A stretch of 64,000 bases of DNA. It comes from Acanthosoma haemorrhoidale. Taxonomy: Eukaryota > Arthropoda > Insecta > Hemiptera > Acanthosomatidae. Positions 11,301 through 24,700 of this stretch are shown here, one piece after another. The number at the start of each line of letters is the position of its first letter. The stretch's first letter is position 1. The notes beneath the pieces were generated by a model, which saw only the letters and a list, made by a program, of their open reading frames with translations, did no database searches and was not told the DNA's origin. Made by a program: the position numbers and the translations under genes. The stretch spans positions 75,247,104-75,311,103 of the forward strand of contig OV884014.1 of NCBI GenBank assembly GCA_930367205.1, read 5' to 3'.

Positions 11301-14300
11301 ACCTACAGAAGTTATTAAGCGGTTTGAACTTTGAACCACTGTAACTGTTTTTCGGCGGAGTCCGCCACACCCTCGTGATTGCAGTAGTCACGCAATGCAG
11401 TCTTTAAAAAGGAATCAAAAGGCAAGGAGACCTTCCTCTGGCTCAAACAGGAGCGGACCAGTCACGAACTAACAAATGACCCTCTTAGCTCTTCGTCTGG
11501 ACTGACAAGGCGATAAGGATGGAAGTCGAAGGACGCTCTTCTGAAGGAGTTATCCTTCTGGAAAATGCTAAGGATATATCATTAGAGATGACAATCATGG
11601 AGAAATAATGCGCTGGGCCGATTGGATGAAATCCTATTTGATATTTGCTTGGAACGGCAGACTAAATTGATTATTCTTATTAGTTTTATGTATTCCATTA
11701 AATATCAGACAAGATGGGGATGTGTGATAGAATGTCCAGAGAAAAAAACGACCACTAATAGTCATATTTTAAACAATTAGCATAAGAAAATCGAAACGTA
11801 GACACATATTCTAAGAAAAAGAATTAACACTGTTAAACTTTTTCATCAAGAAGGATTATCAAACGCAACATACTAAACAAAACAGACTCTATCCCTTTAC
11901 ATGTTAACTCCCACCATCCCAATCAGTGTGTGCAGGTCTTAGAAGGAAAAATGTTTTCTAACAACTAGGATCTTAATAAAAACCCTGTGCTTGAAAACAA
12001 TATTAACTTTAAAATAGCGTAATAAGTTTCCTTACTCCAGTTTACATTTTTTCTAATTTGTGACGTAATTTATGATCATATATCGCAAAGGGAATGTCCA
12101 AAGAAAACTTTGTGAATCGAGTATTTCATTTGTTGAGTGGAAAGGCAGCCACCAAAGAAATTTGTTCGCTGCAAACTGACGGGGGGGGGGCAACATACAA
12201 AATTAGTTGCCCTTTAGTAGAAATTCTTTTATGGGATAGGCTATTTTACTCATCCAATTCAGAATGTGTAGAAATACATGGACCAATAAATTTAACTGGT
12301 TATTATTTTCAATGTTATTAATATAAGATTAATTGCCATAATAGGATTCAAGAGGCTAATGGAAACTCAATTATATTATTTAAATTTCAATGTATATAAG
12401 TTTATGTACAATGAGGTATTAGATTGAAAGAGATGGTATAATTTGGGTTTTATAAAACACCAATGTTCGTTTCTCTTTATTGGATTTTCTTTAATTGGTA
12501 ACCGCTTTCAACAGCCCACGCCTGTCATCCTCAGTTGATACTTATAACCGATGAAGTTCTCCTACAGCCTAAAAATTATGTTTTAATATAATGAAAAACG
12601 TAAATGGCCCCTGACTGTTAGAGCCTGCAAGACATTTTCGGAAAGCAGTCCATCTGCAATCGATTTAATTCGGTCGAGAATTGCCAGTATTACATAAGAT
12701 ATACACAGCCACTTGTAACCTAATAAGACATATCAAATTTGAAATGTCCGCTGGAACACACGCACATCAGGCGCGGGACATGGAAAACCACTTTTTCAAA
12801 ACTTTTTGAAGGACACATAACATGGTTTTTGACCTTAGCTCTCGCTGGCATATATGATCCTATCTCCTCTCAGGTAAAATGCAAATGTTTCAAAAACGGG
12901 GGCGGGGATAATTGATCGAATTTGCATTAAGGCATGTTCGCTTAATGTATCGCAATTTTTTTTTAAATATCAGAAAAAAAACTTCACTTAGCCTAATTTG
13001 TTTACTTAAGATCAGCAGGGCTGAAGAAAAATGCATAGCTATTTATATGTCGTGTACGAAATTTTGTCCTGGCATATTTATTTTTCCTTCTATCCCTTTC
13101 TCCGCGCCCTAAACCCATTTCGTTGATATCGCCTTCTTGAAGAACAAAAATGAGTGCACACTCTTTTCTTGCACCTAATAGAACTAAGTCATTGTGACCT
13201 CTCACCGACAAAGACACCTCCGACCACCGACCGGCACCATAGCGGTTGCACAAAGTTTCTTATTAGTATTAGAAATTCTTCCACATTTCTGACCCCTGCT
13301 TGCTGCCATGCCCATTAATTTTATCTGTTATTTACCTGCTGTAATGGAGCATATAAATCTCCATACGAAGACGTGCAATACCCAAGTGGCCATACGAGCC
13401 CAGATCCCGTCCTTGGCATTTACAATACGTGGGCTTCTGAAAATCGGTTAATCGCCACTTAAAAGACATATATTCCCATTAAATCATTCAAAATTCGTTA
13501 TATATGTATATTTCTTTCCAATAATCATCTATATTATTTATCCTGAGGGCTTTAGAGTTTCATTAAAATTCTATACAAAATAATTCCATTAGCCCGTTGA
13601 ATCCTATTAAGGCAATAATATCAGGATCTGAAGGACTTTGCTCCAAAGAGAAAAATGTAAACATAAAATCTCTTCTAATCTTCTTATTGTTATTATTAGT
13701 TGCTTAATGGCGATAAAACACCAATAGATCGTGTACTATTAGACATGAACAAAAATGCTACAAATAATACGGAGTACCTCAGGATAAAAAAATATACCAT
13801 GGGAATTATGTATTAACAGTTATGTTACATCGTTTATTAACTTTTAACAATGTTACTCACTACACACCAAACCGCATCATGAGAGTAAGGTGTGACAATA
13901 ATTAAATATCAACCGCACTGTGTCAACTAATTATTTTTTAATGAACTAATTGTAAAAATAATTCCATAGATGTAATAAAACATGTGCTGGGTAAGCGAGA
14001 GGTTACATTAGGTTATCAGATCTATTACACAGAACATGTCATGCTAGATATTGAACATAATATCAGCAATAATATAAATTGATGAAATAATTTATATGGT
14101 TTTTTTTTCAATCAAAACAAATTACTGTCACTGCACAACCTGTCACTTTAGAGGTGCTCCCCCCCTCCCACAGTTACCAATTTACAATGATCAATTTGTA
14201 ATTCATGTTGCATGCTTTTGCTGAAGAAATTTTGACTCTTGTTAGGTCCTGATAATGCCTGAATTTTGGCCACACAGGCCACACATTGACAACATAAATA

Positions 14301-17300
14301 TTTACATAGGAAAGACCTAAGGCTTTTGTGATTTAGATAAAGTTTTAACATTTGTCTTTTGTGTATGTCTAGAATATAGTTGTTCAGTTCACTTTCTTTG
14401 GGTGTTGATGGTGAAATTTATCATTGATGGTGGCACTGAACAGAATGAATTAGTTAGTGTTGGTTTTGTGCTGCTAGTTGTACATTTATGTCTTCTGTCA
14501 GCCTCATCTATGTTATTTCCAAAATGTCCTATGTTGGACCGCTTTTCGCATGATCCCATTCTGGAAATGTGGGAGACATTTGGCTGTATTATCAGTCAAC
14601 TGGGTAAATAGCGGGGCACCTTAGCAGAGCTGGCCGGAGGACACATTTATAGATCATCAGTTTGAGACAAAGCGACAAGTTGGGTGAAGTTAGCAAGCCA
14701 GTAAGACCTGTGTCGTACTTTTTCAATTGTATTACTAAAATGAGTAGAGAAATGGAGATGCCTATCCATTTTTATACCCAGATAGTGCATTGAGAAAGCT
14801 GGTGAGTTCTCTTGCCCTCCATCCAACATAAAAAAACTATAAAAACTCTTTTATAGGTGGTGCAAGAAACAGATGGCCATGGTAGACTAATGGACCCCCC
14901 GGCTAGGAACAGCATGTGGAGGTTTGGCTTCCCGACTCCGGTCAACTACAACGACAATGAACTCTACTGCGGGGGATACTCAGGTTCCTTCATATTCATT
15001 CTGTTACTTGATATATCTTTTTAATATTTATTTGTCTGCATAAAGTTTCTCCATTAAAATCATTCTTGTTTTAAGGAGATTTTAGAGGATTTATCATTAA
15101 CAACCGATATTTGATATCCATATGATTGGTTGCAGTGCAGTGGACACAGAATAAAGGCAAGTGTGGTGTTTGCGGAGATGCTTACAGCCTGCAGACGCCT
15201 AGGCCACACGAAGCGGGAGGTCAGTTTGCTAAAGGTGTTATCGGAAGGAGGTACAGCGTTGGCCAGGTATATTTGTTTTATTAAAATAAAAATATAAAAT
15301 CAGATTTAATTTTTTTTTTGCAATAGGTGAATAATTTGTATATTTTATGGATTTTTAGGAAATAGATGTGGAGGTAGAACTGACTGCTAATCATTGGGGA
15401 AGGTTCGAAATGTTCATCTGCCCAAATAACAATCCCAAATATGAGGCGACCCAGACATGCTTCGACAGGTTTGACTTACTTAAATATGTATAAAGTATGC
15501 TGGATTCAGTAGTTTATTTATTTAAACACACCCATAAGAATATAAAAATTATCATAATTTGTATTAAATTAGAACTTTGTTGATCTTATCAAATCCAGTA
15601 CTGCTTGAATCTCAGCTTGATTATTTAATAAAGCTAAAGTACTTTGTTAGGCAATAATTCTCTTAATAGAACCTGCTCCCACAATTTTACTTTCCAAAAA
15701 ACTTGACGTATGTTTAAATCAAACCAACAGTAACACCAATTATATTACTAAGTAATATGTACAATTAGCAATGTTCCAATATTTATAGAGAATTTGAAAA
15801 ACTGATGCAAAGAAATGTTTTTTAAAATTTTTATTTTAATTTTAAAAGCAGAAACCTTTTCACCCCTATGTTAGATTTCTGACTATCTGGCCTTAAAATA
15901 CTTAAATCTCCATATTGCTATGAATTTATTAATGCTCAATAATTAAACAAATATAAATTTTCTAAAACCATTTTTTTATGACTCATGCTATTTCGCATGT
16001 TAGTTCCATTTTTGGTGCTCAAAAAATGCTAACAATAAAAGTAACCCAACCAAAATGTTGAAGGGCGATTAATTAATCAATTACTTAGTAACCAAAAAAT
16101 AAATGTTTTTTTGTAGTGTACAATGAGGTTTTAGATTGGCAGATAGGGTATTATTTAATTTACGTATCAGCTATGTACCATTTGAATAGGTAAAAACATC
16201 GACGTTAAGCACTTAAAACCTAAACAAACTTTCTGTTGTCTTAAGTATTAGAATATAATGACGTGTGTTAGGATTTGGAGATTTGAGGATAGTGGCATAT
16301 ATTTACATAAAATCCATCAAAACTGCTATTGCTGCTGTTAAAAAACACTTAATTGTGTGATGCGACATACTTAAATTTAAATATTTTTGGTTGAAGAATA
16401 TATCATTATTTTTTATGATCGAATACAATCTCTGAATATTTTTAAGGTTTCCATTGTTCATATCTGGAACAAGAGATGTGAGGTTTCTTATTCCAGGAGA
16501 AGCGAAGAAGAAAGCCATATTTAGATACAAAGTTAGACTGCCTCCGTATTTAACTTGCTCCCAATGTGTTCTTCAATGGACCTACTACACAGGTATTGGA
16601 ACCTTTAAAAAATAATAGGGTACAATACATTATCTGCCATTTAATGAGTCAACATAGTAATATGAGGTGTAAATTTTTCTCTCATATCTTTAAAAAAAAA
16701 TAACATGTTAGCTAACTATAGAGTTTCATGATCCAAACAATGCAGTAAAGTTTAATTTAGCTTTTTTTTCAAAACCAGAAACACTTATGTTTTGATTCCT
16801 GTGTCTGTCTGTTTGTCTATATGTCTATTCATGATGCCATTAATTGATTAATAACATGTATATTATTTAATTTTACTCAAACCGAATTTGATTCAAAAGA
16901 ATACAATTTTGAATGATCATTTAATTTTATACTTCAAATATTCTAATAATGAAAGTAACCCCAATTAAAGGGCTGAAGGGCCATTAATTTTATTACTTAG
17001 TAATTTAAAAAAATGTATTGAGTAGGGTTTCAAATTATAAATGAATGATTAATAAATAAAATTTAATATTAATAATATTGATGTTATGTGTTAGGTTTTA
17101 TGTGCTAGATGCTGGTGAATGTTGAGTGTGGTTTGCCACATATAACGGCCCATATAACCATTCTTGGAGGAACTTCAATACCAGGTCAACCCCTGACAGA
17201 GGTGGAACAAGTCTCTAGCACTCAGCCTTTCCCCAAAATAATAAAATCTTAGTAATAAAAAAAATATGCCTAATATATTATAGGGATTCCGCTTTGTTTT

Positions 17301-20300
17301 AAAATATGTTTTTACTTTCTAATTATATAAGGTAAAAGAACATTCATAAAGAATAACAAGTCAAGTTCATCTCAAGGTTCAATGTGGCTACTGAGCATTA
17401 TTTTCATAATATTACAATTTTCTAGAGTTTATACATAAATTAATAATTACCTAATACAAATAGTCATATGAATATTCTGCATGGTTGGTGGATGATCTTC
17501 TTCCTGCCTTATTGGTCTATCCTCGGGTCTCGGTCTGTGAGGTCCTTTCTTCAATACCTGGTCTCATGGCTGCTGACTCCTAACTAACTGACTATCTGAA
17601 CTGCCCCAATGATAAGAAAAAGACAAATACCTTTCTGCCTGCTTGCTCTGCTATTTATGGCAACCTCTGAAAAAACCCAGAGATCAGCTACCATCATGGA
17701 TACCTGGGTCTTGGAAAGGTCCAAAAAACTACCTCTTGACAAATTATTTGAGCAGAATACTCCTTTCTATAAAAAAAATCATCTAATAATTCTTATATGT
17801 ACTTCTATATATCCATATATACTATGTACATCTAATTATTATATGTACTTTTAATTGTTAATAAAGAAATCATTATGGCCAATAGATATTTCATAATAAA
17901 TAAAATTTACAAACATAATGAAATATTATATGTAGATGCTTTAGCTAGCATAATTTAAATCATATAAATAACTAATCAATTAGCTAAAATTTACCAAAAA
18001 TATGGGCAGCGTATCCATTAAAACATTAAAAAAAATATTGAACGTGATTCAACCTTAAATGATATATTAATTTACTACAATCTATAAGTACCAAACATTT
18101 AATGAAACCATAGAAATAAACAATAAAAAAGAAGAACTTTAAAAAAACATTTTATGGCTCGATCAAATTTTATTAGCTCAACTAGATTCATAACAATCAT
18201 AAATCTGATGGCTACATATCTATTAATTAAATTGTCAAAACATAAAAGTTATCAATTTAATATTTGTCAAAGTAGTGATTTGTTATTTCAATTGTTTTCT
18301 GGGTCTATCTTGGAGGAATAGAGAGGATTTGTCTCTAATCATTGTATTAATAATTTATCCTATTTTATTTACATCATTTGCACTAAAAGAATCTAGCTTT
18401 ATCAAGCTGCCTTAACTTAATGATGATTGTTACATTGCATAACAAATGTTTTGAAAATAATCATTACTTAAGTTTCTAAAATAAAACTAAATAATAATTA
18501 AGCTTCTGTGTCTAGGAAATATGTGGGGTACATGTGCCAATGGAACAGAAGCAGTAGGCTGCGGGCAGCCGGAAACGTTCAGGAACTGTGCTGACATTTC
18601 AATAGTGACCAGTACCAGTGGTCTGCCTCCGACATTCATCAACTTCCATAACCCGTTCCTTCTCTACTTCAGGGACCTCATCAATCCCAAACTTGTTGCT
18701 CCTCTTGTCATTAGGTAAGTGGAAAATATTTATTATATATATACGGTTATGTCCCTTAAGAACCAAAATTTATCTTACATTAAATAAATAAATTATTTGT
18801 TCCTAATTACTATTATATAAAATTACACCATAATTTTAAAGTGCATATAAACTAATAATAAACAAAGTATTAAATATAATCTGCTTAGAAAAATGAATCA
18901 AAACCCGGTATAAAAATTACCTGTATTTTTGGGTATAAAAGATTTACTAACTTAATAATAGTCTTAACATACAATTTATTTTGTACATAACATATTTTTG
19001 TCCACTTTCAGATCTCAGGTGTGTGTTCCTCAAAATCGGTACAGGTTCCTACCTGGCATGGACCAGTGGTGCCAAGAGAACTGTCTTCGGTACCCACCAA
19101 ACTGTCCTGAAGAAATCTGTGCATGCCCGTAAGTATGAAGTACTACACTTCAGGTCGATGAACTTCATAGTCCGTACACAGAACTAACATATACACAGAT
19201 TTACATAGGAGCTTTTCAAAGACCTCTCCCATTTTTAGCCTTGTGTGCTGGTAAATGCACTATAACTATCTATATTTATGTAAGAAGAATGAAAATATAA
19301 TGAACATTTTGCTTGGTGCAGTGTTTCTTCTGGATTTTTTTTAGTGGAATTTACCATTTTTATTGATACTTTCAGAGTCATTGAATAAATAGAAAATGCA
19401 TACTACTACTTATTTGGTCTAAATTAACATTATTTGTTTGCGTGTACATATCAAAGTTTAGAATGATTGCCCAGGTAGGTATGTTTGGTTGGATCAATAC
19501 CATTTCATTTGACTTAGATAAACAATGTACTTTGTATAATAAAGATAGGGATGATTTGGTCCATAATTTACTGCATTGCTTTGTGGTCAGTCGTCAATCC
19601 GGGATCGGATTGTTTTTTAAGTACAAGTAAAGTGAAGACAGTGATACCGAGATCAGCAAAATTAACAAATTTTTATCGAATTAATCATTAGAATTATGTA
19701 CAAAAAAGTGTACAACTTTGTTAGCCATCGTTTTAGCGTAAAATTATTATTGATGTTTGAATTGCCATGTTTTATTATTGTATACTAGGTACATTTTGTT
19801 ATTATTAATGATCGCTATTTATGTATATTATATTATCCATTGTCTTAATGTTATTGAATTTTATATCCAGTTTATTTAAATTATCTGATGCTGAATTTGT
19901 TTTAACTGTAAGATAATAACATTTAATTATGAGATATAATTATCTCACAAGGGATAAGAATTCAATCAATCATCAATATATCTATTCTGCTATATTATTA
20001 GTCGCTATATTATTAATACTATTATATAAATAGTATATAAACAATAGTAGTACAACTCACTGATTTCCAGCTACTCCATGAGTAGCGAAAATATTTATTT
20101 TTCAATAGGTTTACCCTTTCTTTTGAATCTCAAATCATATTTATATTTCATGCTCATTGAATTCCTATACATAATGATCAGGCGAACACTTATACGTACA
20201 TATGTACACAAATGTTCAGGACATAGATTAAGTATTACTACATACTTTGTTTTGAGTTGAATAATTAAATACAGATTTTGGTGCATTTCAAGAATCTGTT

Positions 20301-21491
20301 TCAAATAGAATTAGCTTCTAATTATCTATAATTTTAATTGATAGTTCACTGGGATAGTTTAGCAACATAATTGTATCTTTGCAAAAATGAACTTTGTATG
20401 ACAACTAAGTACTTAGAAACTGGGATTACTACTTACTGTAATATTTTTTTTATCGGAAAGAATTTGAAATGATAGCAAGCAATGCTAAATATTATAAAAA
20501 TTACGAAAAACTAAATTGTGTTACTAGCGCTTATTTAAATAATCTACCTTACACGTCAACCATTAGGCTAATGTTCAAAGCTAGTGGAAAAGTGCTAAAT
20601 TTGAATTTTGAACCATGTATAAATAAATATCAAACTATCAAACTGTTAACTGTGCAATATCAATACCTCAGAAAGATATTCCATTATTTCACATGTCCAT
20701 TTACCCGATTCAGGCTTCAATCGTTTGGATAAAAACAATAGAGGTAGTCACAAACGTTCTGAATAGTGAACTTATCAAGTTAACTATATGTATTGAAAAA
20801 ACACTAAATTACAGAGTAATTGTTTAAATAAAGCAGTTTAACTTCAAATTTAATTTAGCAAGGTCTAAAAGACATTTAAAATAATTACCACTTTTTTCTC
20901 TTTTATTTTTTTTTCCATAATACATCTTGAACTACTTATATTTTTTTATTTCTTCTTTTCATATTTCCCTTGTAGCAACTGGTGCCATGAATTGCAGATG
21001 AGCTGCCATGTTTTTTGGTTGGACAACTTTTTAAGCATGATTCCAAGTCAGCTTGGAAATTCCGTTCCACGGCACGGACGGCTATAACACTTAGAGTGTT
21101 GTATCACACATATTCTTCTTTTCTCATGAGGTCTTGTTTCACTAAATCTGGCTTCCAGGGACCCTTAGTCATGCTTTTTTTGTATTTTTGAATTTTCTAC
21201 TTTTAGTATTCTTATACTAGAATAATAATATACATATGATTTTATGGCTGTTATTTGTTATACACGCTGTAATATAAAGATGCATGTAAATAATAGTTGT
21301 TAGATCTGAAAAGTTCGGAGAACCAGTGATTTATATTTATATATCTATAATTGATAGTTTTTCCTTATTACAGCCAAGAATGTACTGCTGTTGGTGAGCT
21401 GAGAGGAAGAGCAGGAGCTGATGTTTACTGCCAGGATAAATGCATCATTTACCCTTCGCAGTGCCCCGCAGACAGATGTAGTTGCTTATAA
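8337..21491 (+). CDS. AA15 family lytic polysaccharide monooxygenase (chitin-binding type-4 domain), 5' incomplete
   Basis: Secreted copper enzyme that oxidatively cleaves chitin or cellulose. Exons: 8337-8395, 14857-14983, 15136-15266, 15359-15468, 16447-16592, 18516-18714, 19012-19128 and 21374-21491. All joins have GT/AG and keep frame. The N-terminus is a hydrophobic segment (GFLTVIAVIVLQ) ending before H-GRLMDPPARNSMWRFGFP; that His would be residue 1 of the mature enzyme and half of the histidine brace. The second brace His is in ELTANHWGRFE (15392-15394). A Cys-rich tail follows the LPMO domain. The mature protein is about 308 residues. The exon with the start codon is not found: the first listed exon begins inside a codon, with no in-frame ATG upstream before a stop. 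A possible poly(A) signal is at 21766-21771. Confidence 0.92.
9150..9180 (+). repeat. (ATT)n microsatellite
   Basis: ATTATTATTATTATTATTTT tract in LPMO intron 1. Confidence 0.8.
9545..9775 (+). mobile_element. Jockey-like LINE (family A) 3' UTR fragment in LPMO intron
   Basis: Contains GGACTTCCCAAGACTCCACT, TCTCTGGGCTGTTTGTAAAT and GGCAGATTGTAATTTTTCAC in the order of the family A tail. 5'-truncated within the UTR and non-coding. Confidence 0.8.
10217..10830. mobile_element. Long-TIR MITE carrying a nested LINE tail
   Basis: Left arm about 10,217-10,535 and right arm about 10,588-10,830 are inverted copies: GAAAATATGTCGGTATTAT on the left returns as its complement near 10,760, and CTAATGTCATTATCT returns near 10,610. 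The left arm is interrupted at 10,265-10,327 by a LINE 3' tail that the right arm lacks. No coding capacity. The arms may contain a smaller nested MITE, because the inner block around ACCTTACACGATCAGT is itself inverted and is echoed near 10,195. Confidence 0.8.
10253..10339 (+). mobile_element. Ultra-short LINE family A tail with 12-bp target duplication
   Basis: The 63-bp insert (10,265-10,327) TGCCTAGCAAGGCAGATTGT... ending in a TA run is bounded by TAAAATTAATAT at 10,253-10,264 and 10,328-10,339. It begins exactly at the small hairpin TGCCT-AGCA-AGGCA near the LINE 3' end. Confidence 0.85.
11320..11645 (+). other. GC-richer block in LPMO intron 1, unidentified
   Basis: Composition differs from the AT-rich intron around it. 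One frame gives short protein-like stretches (DALLKELSFWKM) separated by stops, so it could be an old retroelement fragment. I cannot assign it. Confidence 0.25.
14515..14831 (-). mobile_element. LINE family B fragment next to LPMO exon
   Basis: The minus strand reads MLDGGQENSPAFSMHYLGIK, MDRHLHFSTHFSNTIEK and HRSYWLANFTQL, then the complement of AGAATGGGATCATGCGAAAA. This is the same RT C-terminal segment as at 50.6 kb. It is truncated at both ends and ends about 26 bases from the LPMO exon at 14,857. Confidence 0.8.
14857..14983 (+). CDS. LPMO exon with mature N-terminal histidine
   Basis: Encodes VVQETDG, then the copper-binding His (codon 14878-14880) and GRLMDPPARNSMWRFGF, up to YCGGYS. 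A LINE fragment ends only about 26 bases upstream of its acceptor. Confidence 0.93.
15136..15266 (+). CDS. LPMO exon 'CGVCGDA' block
   Basis: Phase-1 entry after TTGCAG. Encodes VQWTQNKGKCGVCGDAYSL through GVIGRRYSVGQ, with the paired cysteines conserved in insect AA15 proteins. Ends in phase 0 at a GTATAT donor. Confidence 0.93.
15359..15468 (+). CDS. LPMO exon with second histidine-brace residue
   Basis: Encodes EIDVEVELTANHWGRFEMF and then ICPNNNPKYEATQTCFD. The His before Trp is the second copper ligand in the family. Confidence 0.93.
16447..16592 (+). CDS. LPMO exon 'LPPYLTCSQCVLQWTYYTG' block
   Basis: Encodes FPLFISGTRDVRFLIPGE, a Lys/Ala-rich turn, then KVRLPPYLTCSQCVLQWTYY. Phase-2 entry and phase-1 exit match the neighbouring exons. 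Confidence 0.93.
18516..18714 (+). CDS. LPMO exon, end of catalytic domain
   Basis: Encodes GNMWGTCANGTEAVGCGQPE, then TFRNCADISIV and a less conserved linker. The GNMWGTC and FRNCADI motifs close the LPMO fold. Donor AG/GTAAGT. Confidence 0.93.
19012..19128 (+). CDS. LPMO C-terminal cysteine-rich exon 1
   Basis: Encodes VCVPQNRYRFLPGMDQWCQE and then NCLRYPPNCPEEICACP. Six cysteines in 39 residues. Such a Cys-rich extension after the catalytic domain is found in insect AA15 proteins and may bind substrate; that role is inferred. Confidence 0.9.
21374..21491 (+). CDS. LPMO C-terminal cysteine-rich exon 2 (stop codon)
   Basis: Encodes QECTAVGELRGRAGADVYCQ, then DKCIIYPSQCPADRCSCL and TAA. It resembles a second, diverged copy of the WCQENCL.YPPNCP..IC.C unit of the preceding exon. 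Confidence 0.9.
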
Positions 21492-21765
21492 ATGTCGCAC
21501 AGGTTTATGCCTGCACTCCTATTTATGATGTGCTCAGTGTAGAAATTTAAAATTGGAGTGATCATATATCTCCATGTTTTTAAATCTTGAAATGATATCT
21601 CAAAAAAAAAATTGTTACTGATATTTTAAGTAGACATTTCACCTTGATTATATGTTCAGTCTTTTTTATCTTATACATATAACAGGGATAATTTCTTAAT
21701 CCAGAAATAACTACAAAAACAGATGATAAGAAATCATATTTGTCATCCAAGGTCTAATTGTTTTC

Positions 21766-21771
21766 AATAAA
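21766..21771 (+). terminator. Possible poly(A) signal of the LPMO gene
   Basis: AATAAA, 275 bases after the stop codon at 21,491. It is the first clear match I saw, followed by another ATAAATAAAT near 21,822. Usage is not shown by sequence alone. Confidence 0.4.
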
Positions 21772-24700
21772 AGATTAAGTAGACTATAGATAAATTAATC
21801 TTATTTACAGTGAATGGCTCATAAATAAATGTAAAACATTCATAAGGATTAATTAAAAAATATTGATTCTTTCGGCTTAATTTTACTGGATGATTCATGA
21901 ACAAAATGACATGTAATTTGGTTTTATTATCAACTTTTTTGGCAGAAAAATAGAGAATTTCTTGTATTCCTATGTTTTAACATAGAAATTTCAACAGACC
22001 CAAGCCATGCCACAATGCATTAACGATGAAAATATGATAAAATTAATCATCATTGCTTTTTCTACAAAAATATTCTGTTTCTTCATGAAAATTTGACATA
22101 TCATACCTAAACTTACTAATGTTCATATTAGAGTATCTACCATGGATACAAGATATCATGCAAAATTGCCAAAGTATTTTTATATCTTATTTTAGTAAAT
22201 CTACACTGAGATCTAAATAATTAGGATATTTAAATTTCAACAATGATCATTAATTACGGCATGAAAATTGAAATTTAAACTTTGCATAGGGTTTTTTTTT
22301 AAAGTGTACTTGCCTTATAATTTGTATTTAGAAAGTGTTAAACTTCTGAGATAAATTTGATGTATAATTAATTGATTACTTTTAAGGTTAGCTGAATGAA
22401 TTGTTTTTTTTGACATTTAAACTGTGTGTGGGTTTTGAATGATATTATTGAACACTAGTAAACCATAAATCATGGGGAGCCATCATACTAATGAACAGTG
22501 CATCAAAAATTCTATTAAAATTTCATGAGATTATATTCTTCAAGAGGATGCGGTCTTATGAAAATTATTCATTTAGAAATACACAATCTGAAACAATTAT
22601 TTTTCACCAGCTGTAAAACTGATAGCAAATATAAAAATGCCACTTGTACTGTGTTATTTTAGATTACTTAAATGTTACCAGTAAATCTATTTACCTTTGT
22701 AAGGATGTGTGTTTTAGTTTTTGAATTTGTGATAACATATTTTTGTAACTATTTTATCATTTTCATAAATAAACTGGTGAAAAATCATCATATGTGCTTT
22801 GTGAATGATACTCGTACCACCTTTGTTCATAGTCCATATTTCACGGACAAGTTTCTATCTACCATGCAATGCTCATTCTTTAGGATTTGTGATCTGAATC
22901 TGTGGTCGTAGTTTCTTTTGAAACCACTTTAAGAATGCTTCATATTTTAACATAAGGCATTCTATTTTATGTTTGTCTATTTTCTACTGCCAATGAAGCA
23001 AAGGGAGTCAAATCAAAGTTCTCATCAATGGTCTCGATCAGTTTCTAGACATTTCACTACCCTCACATGTCTTGCTGGACAGCATGCTGTGTGCTCCAGT
23101 CAAGTGTTTGCTTCTCAGCCACTCCATCTTTTTAATCTGAACATCAATTATCCCTTGTTCACTTTTATTTCACGATTGTTGGAAATATATTTTAAATTAA
23201 TTATAGTCTAAGGTTAAAAATATTATATAACCTGAAAGTAATCTATATAAACATAAGCAATGATTTGAAAAATCAATGAGCAAACACAATCCAAAAGCAA
23301 ATTAATAAGTTCACAAATGATTAATATGTTGTGACTTATTAAACACTTAATTTATTGAGAGAAAAACATTTGGTATCTTGAATCAAAAATACTTCATTTT
23401 TTAGTTAAACCATCTCAGTCTCTAAAAGTTGTCTTTTAAAAAAAAAATATAAAAAATAAATAACTAAATGTTTTGAATAAAATAACTTAATAAAAGCTGG
23501 TGGTACAAAATGCATAAATATGCAATTTAATAAGCGACATTCAAAGGTTAAAGGAATGAACATACTAACATAGCAAAGCAATAGTGATCCTCCGAGCTCA
23601 TTTAGCTTGGTCTCAGGTAAATATACTAGACAAAAAAAGCTCATTCATAAAATTTTACGTTATATCCCTTCATCATTTCAAAGAGAAAGTGATGCTTAGA
23701 TTATAATGGCGATATCCATAGGGAAGTTCTATTTTCTTATGCTAAGAGGAGCTTTTTTTCTCAATATAATAATCGAGATCAAAGTAATTGAATTTTTTAA
23801 ATGTAATCCTCCATCACCTAGAAATGCTCTGATTAGTTTTTGGTTGAAACAAAAACAATTGCTTGCTTTCAACACTTTATTTTCTAAATATTTTTCTATC
23901 TGAACCAGACCAAATGACAACAAATATATGTTTAAATTAAATTATAAATCTTTCATTGTTCCATTAAATAATAAAGTTTTCTCTAAACTAGTCTCTCCAC
24001 TTCATATGTTTGTACACTATAAATATATTCTGAATTAGGACTTGGAAAATCTTACTTTTTTTGAATATTTTTTCTCTTCCTGTTATTGTATTTTAACCAA
24101 AAACCAATGAGAATATTTGAAGGCAATGTTAAACACACCTTTCACATTTCTAATTGATTAAATTATTTATGCATTACCGCTATCTGAACGGAAGTCGATA
24201 ATCTCCCTTAACCCCTACCCCTTCAGTTAGCAATTTGAGGACCCCCCCTGCAGGGGCTAGAGATTCGGATAATATTAGTCTCGTCCTGTATGAAATCGTT
24301 ATGTTTTATCTGAGTGCTTATTCTTGGTGTATTTGGTGCAGAGGGACTCAATGTAGTGAAGAACTAACTGCACATCGGATTAGTTTGCTATAAGTCAAAT
24401 ATTGCATTTCTAGCAAATCCAATGTCAAATATTCTCAGCTGAATTGTTGTTGTTGCCTGAAACACTTGTCTTTTATTCAGGGTAAATTCTTTATGTTACA
24501 ATCCTCAGATATTCACTCAAGCATGACAAGCGGTCACTTGTGCACCAAAATGCAGTATGAATAGTTTGATGAAAATATTTCTCCAACCTATCAGGGTTTC
24601 ATTGATTTTTTCCAAAATCAGAAACTAACTTTTTCACCTTCTTGAATGTCTTAAGCTACCTTTCTTGGAGATTGTGAGTCCCCTGTTTGATCTTTAAACA

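Noticed and set aside
23405..23644. 79-codon minus frame in the convergent intergenic region
   Set aside because: Phe/Leu/Tyr-rich as expected from AT-rich DNA; no signal peptide plus domain arrangement.
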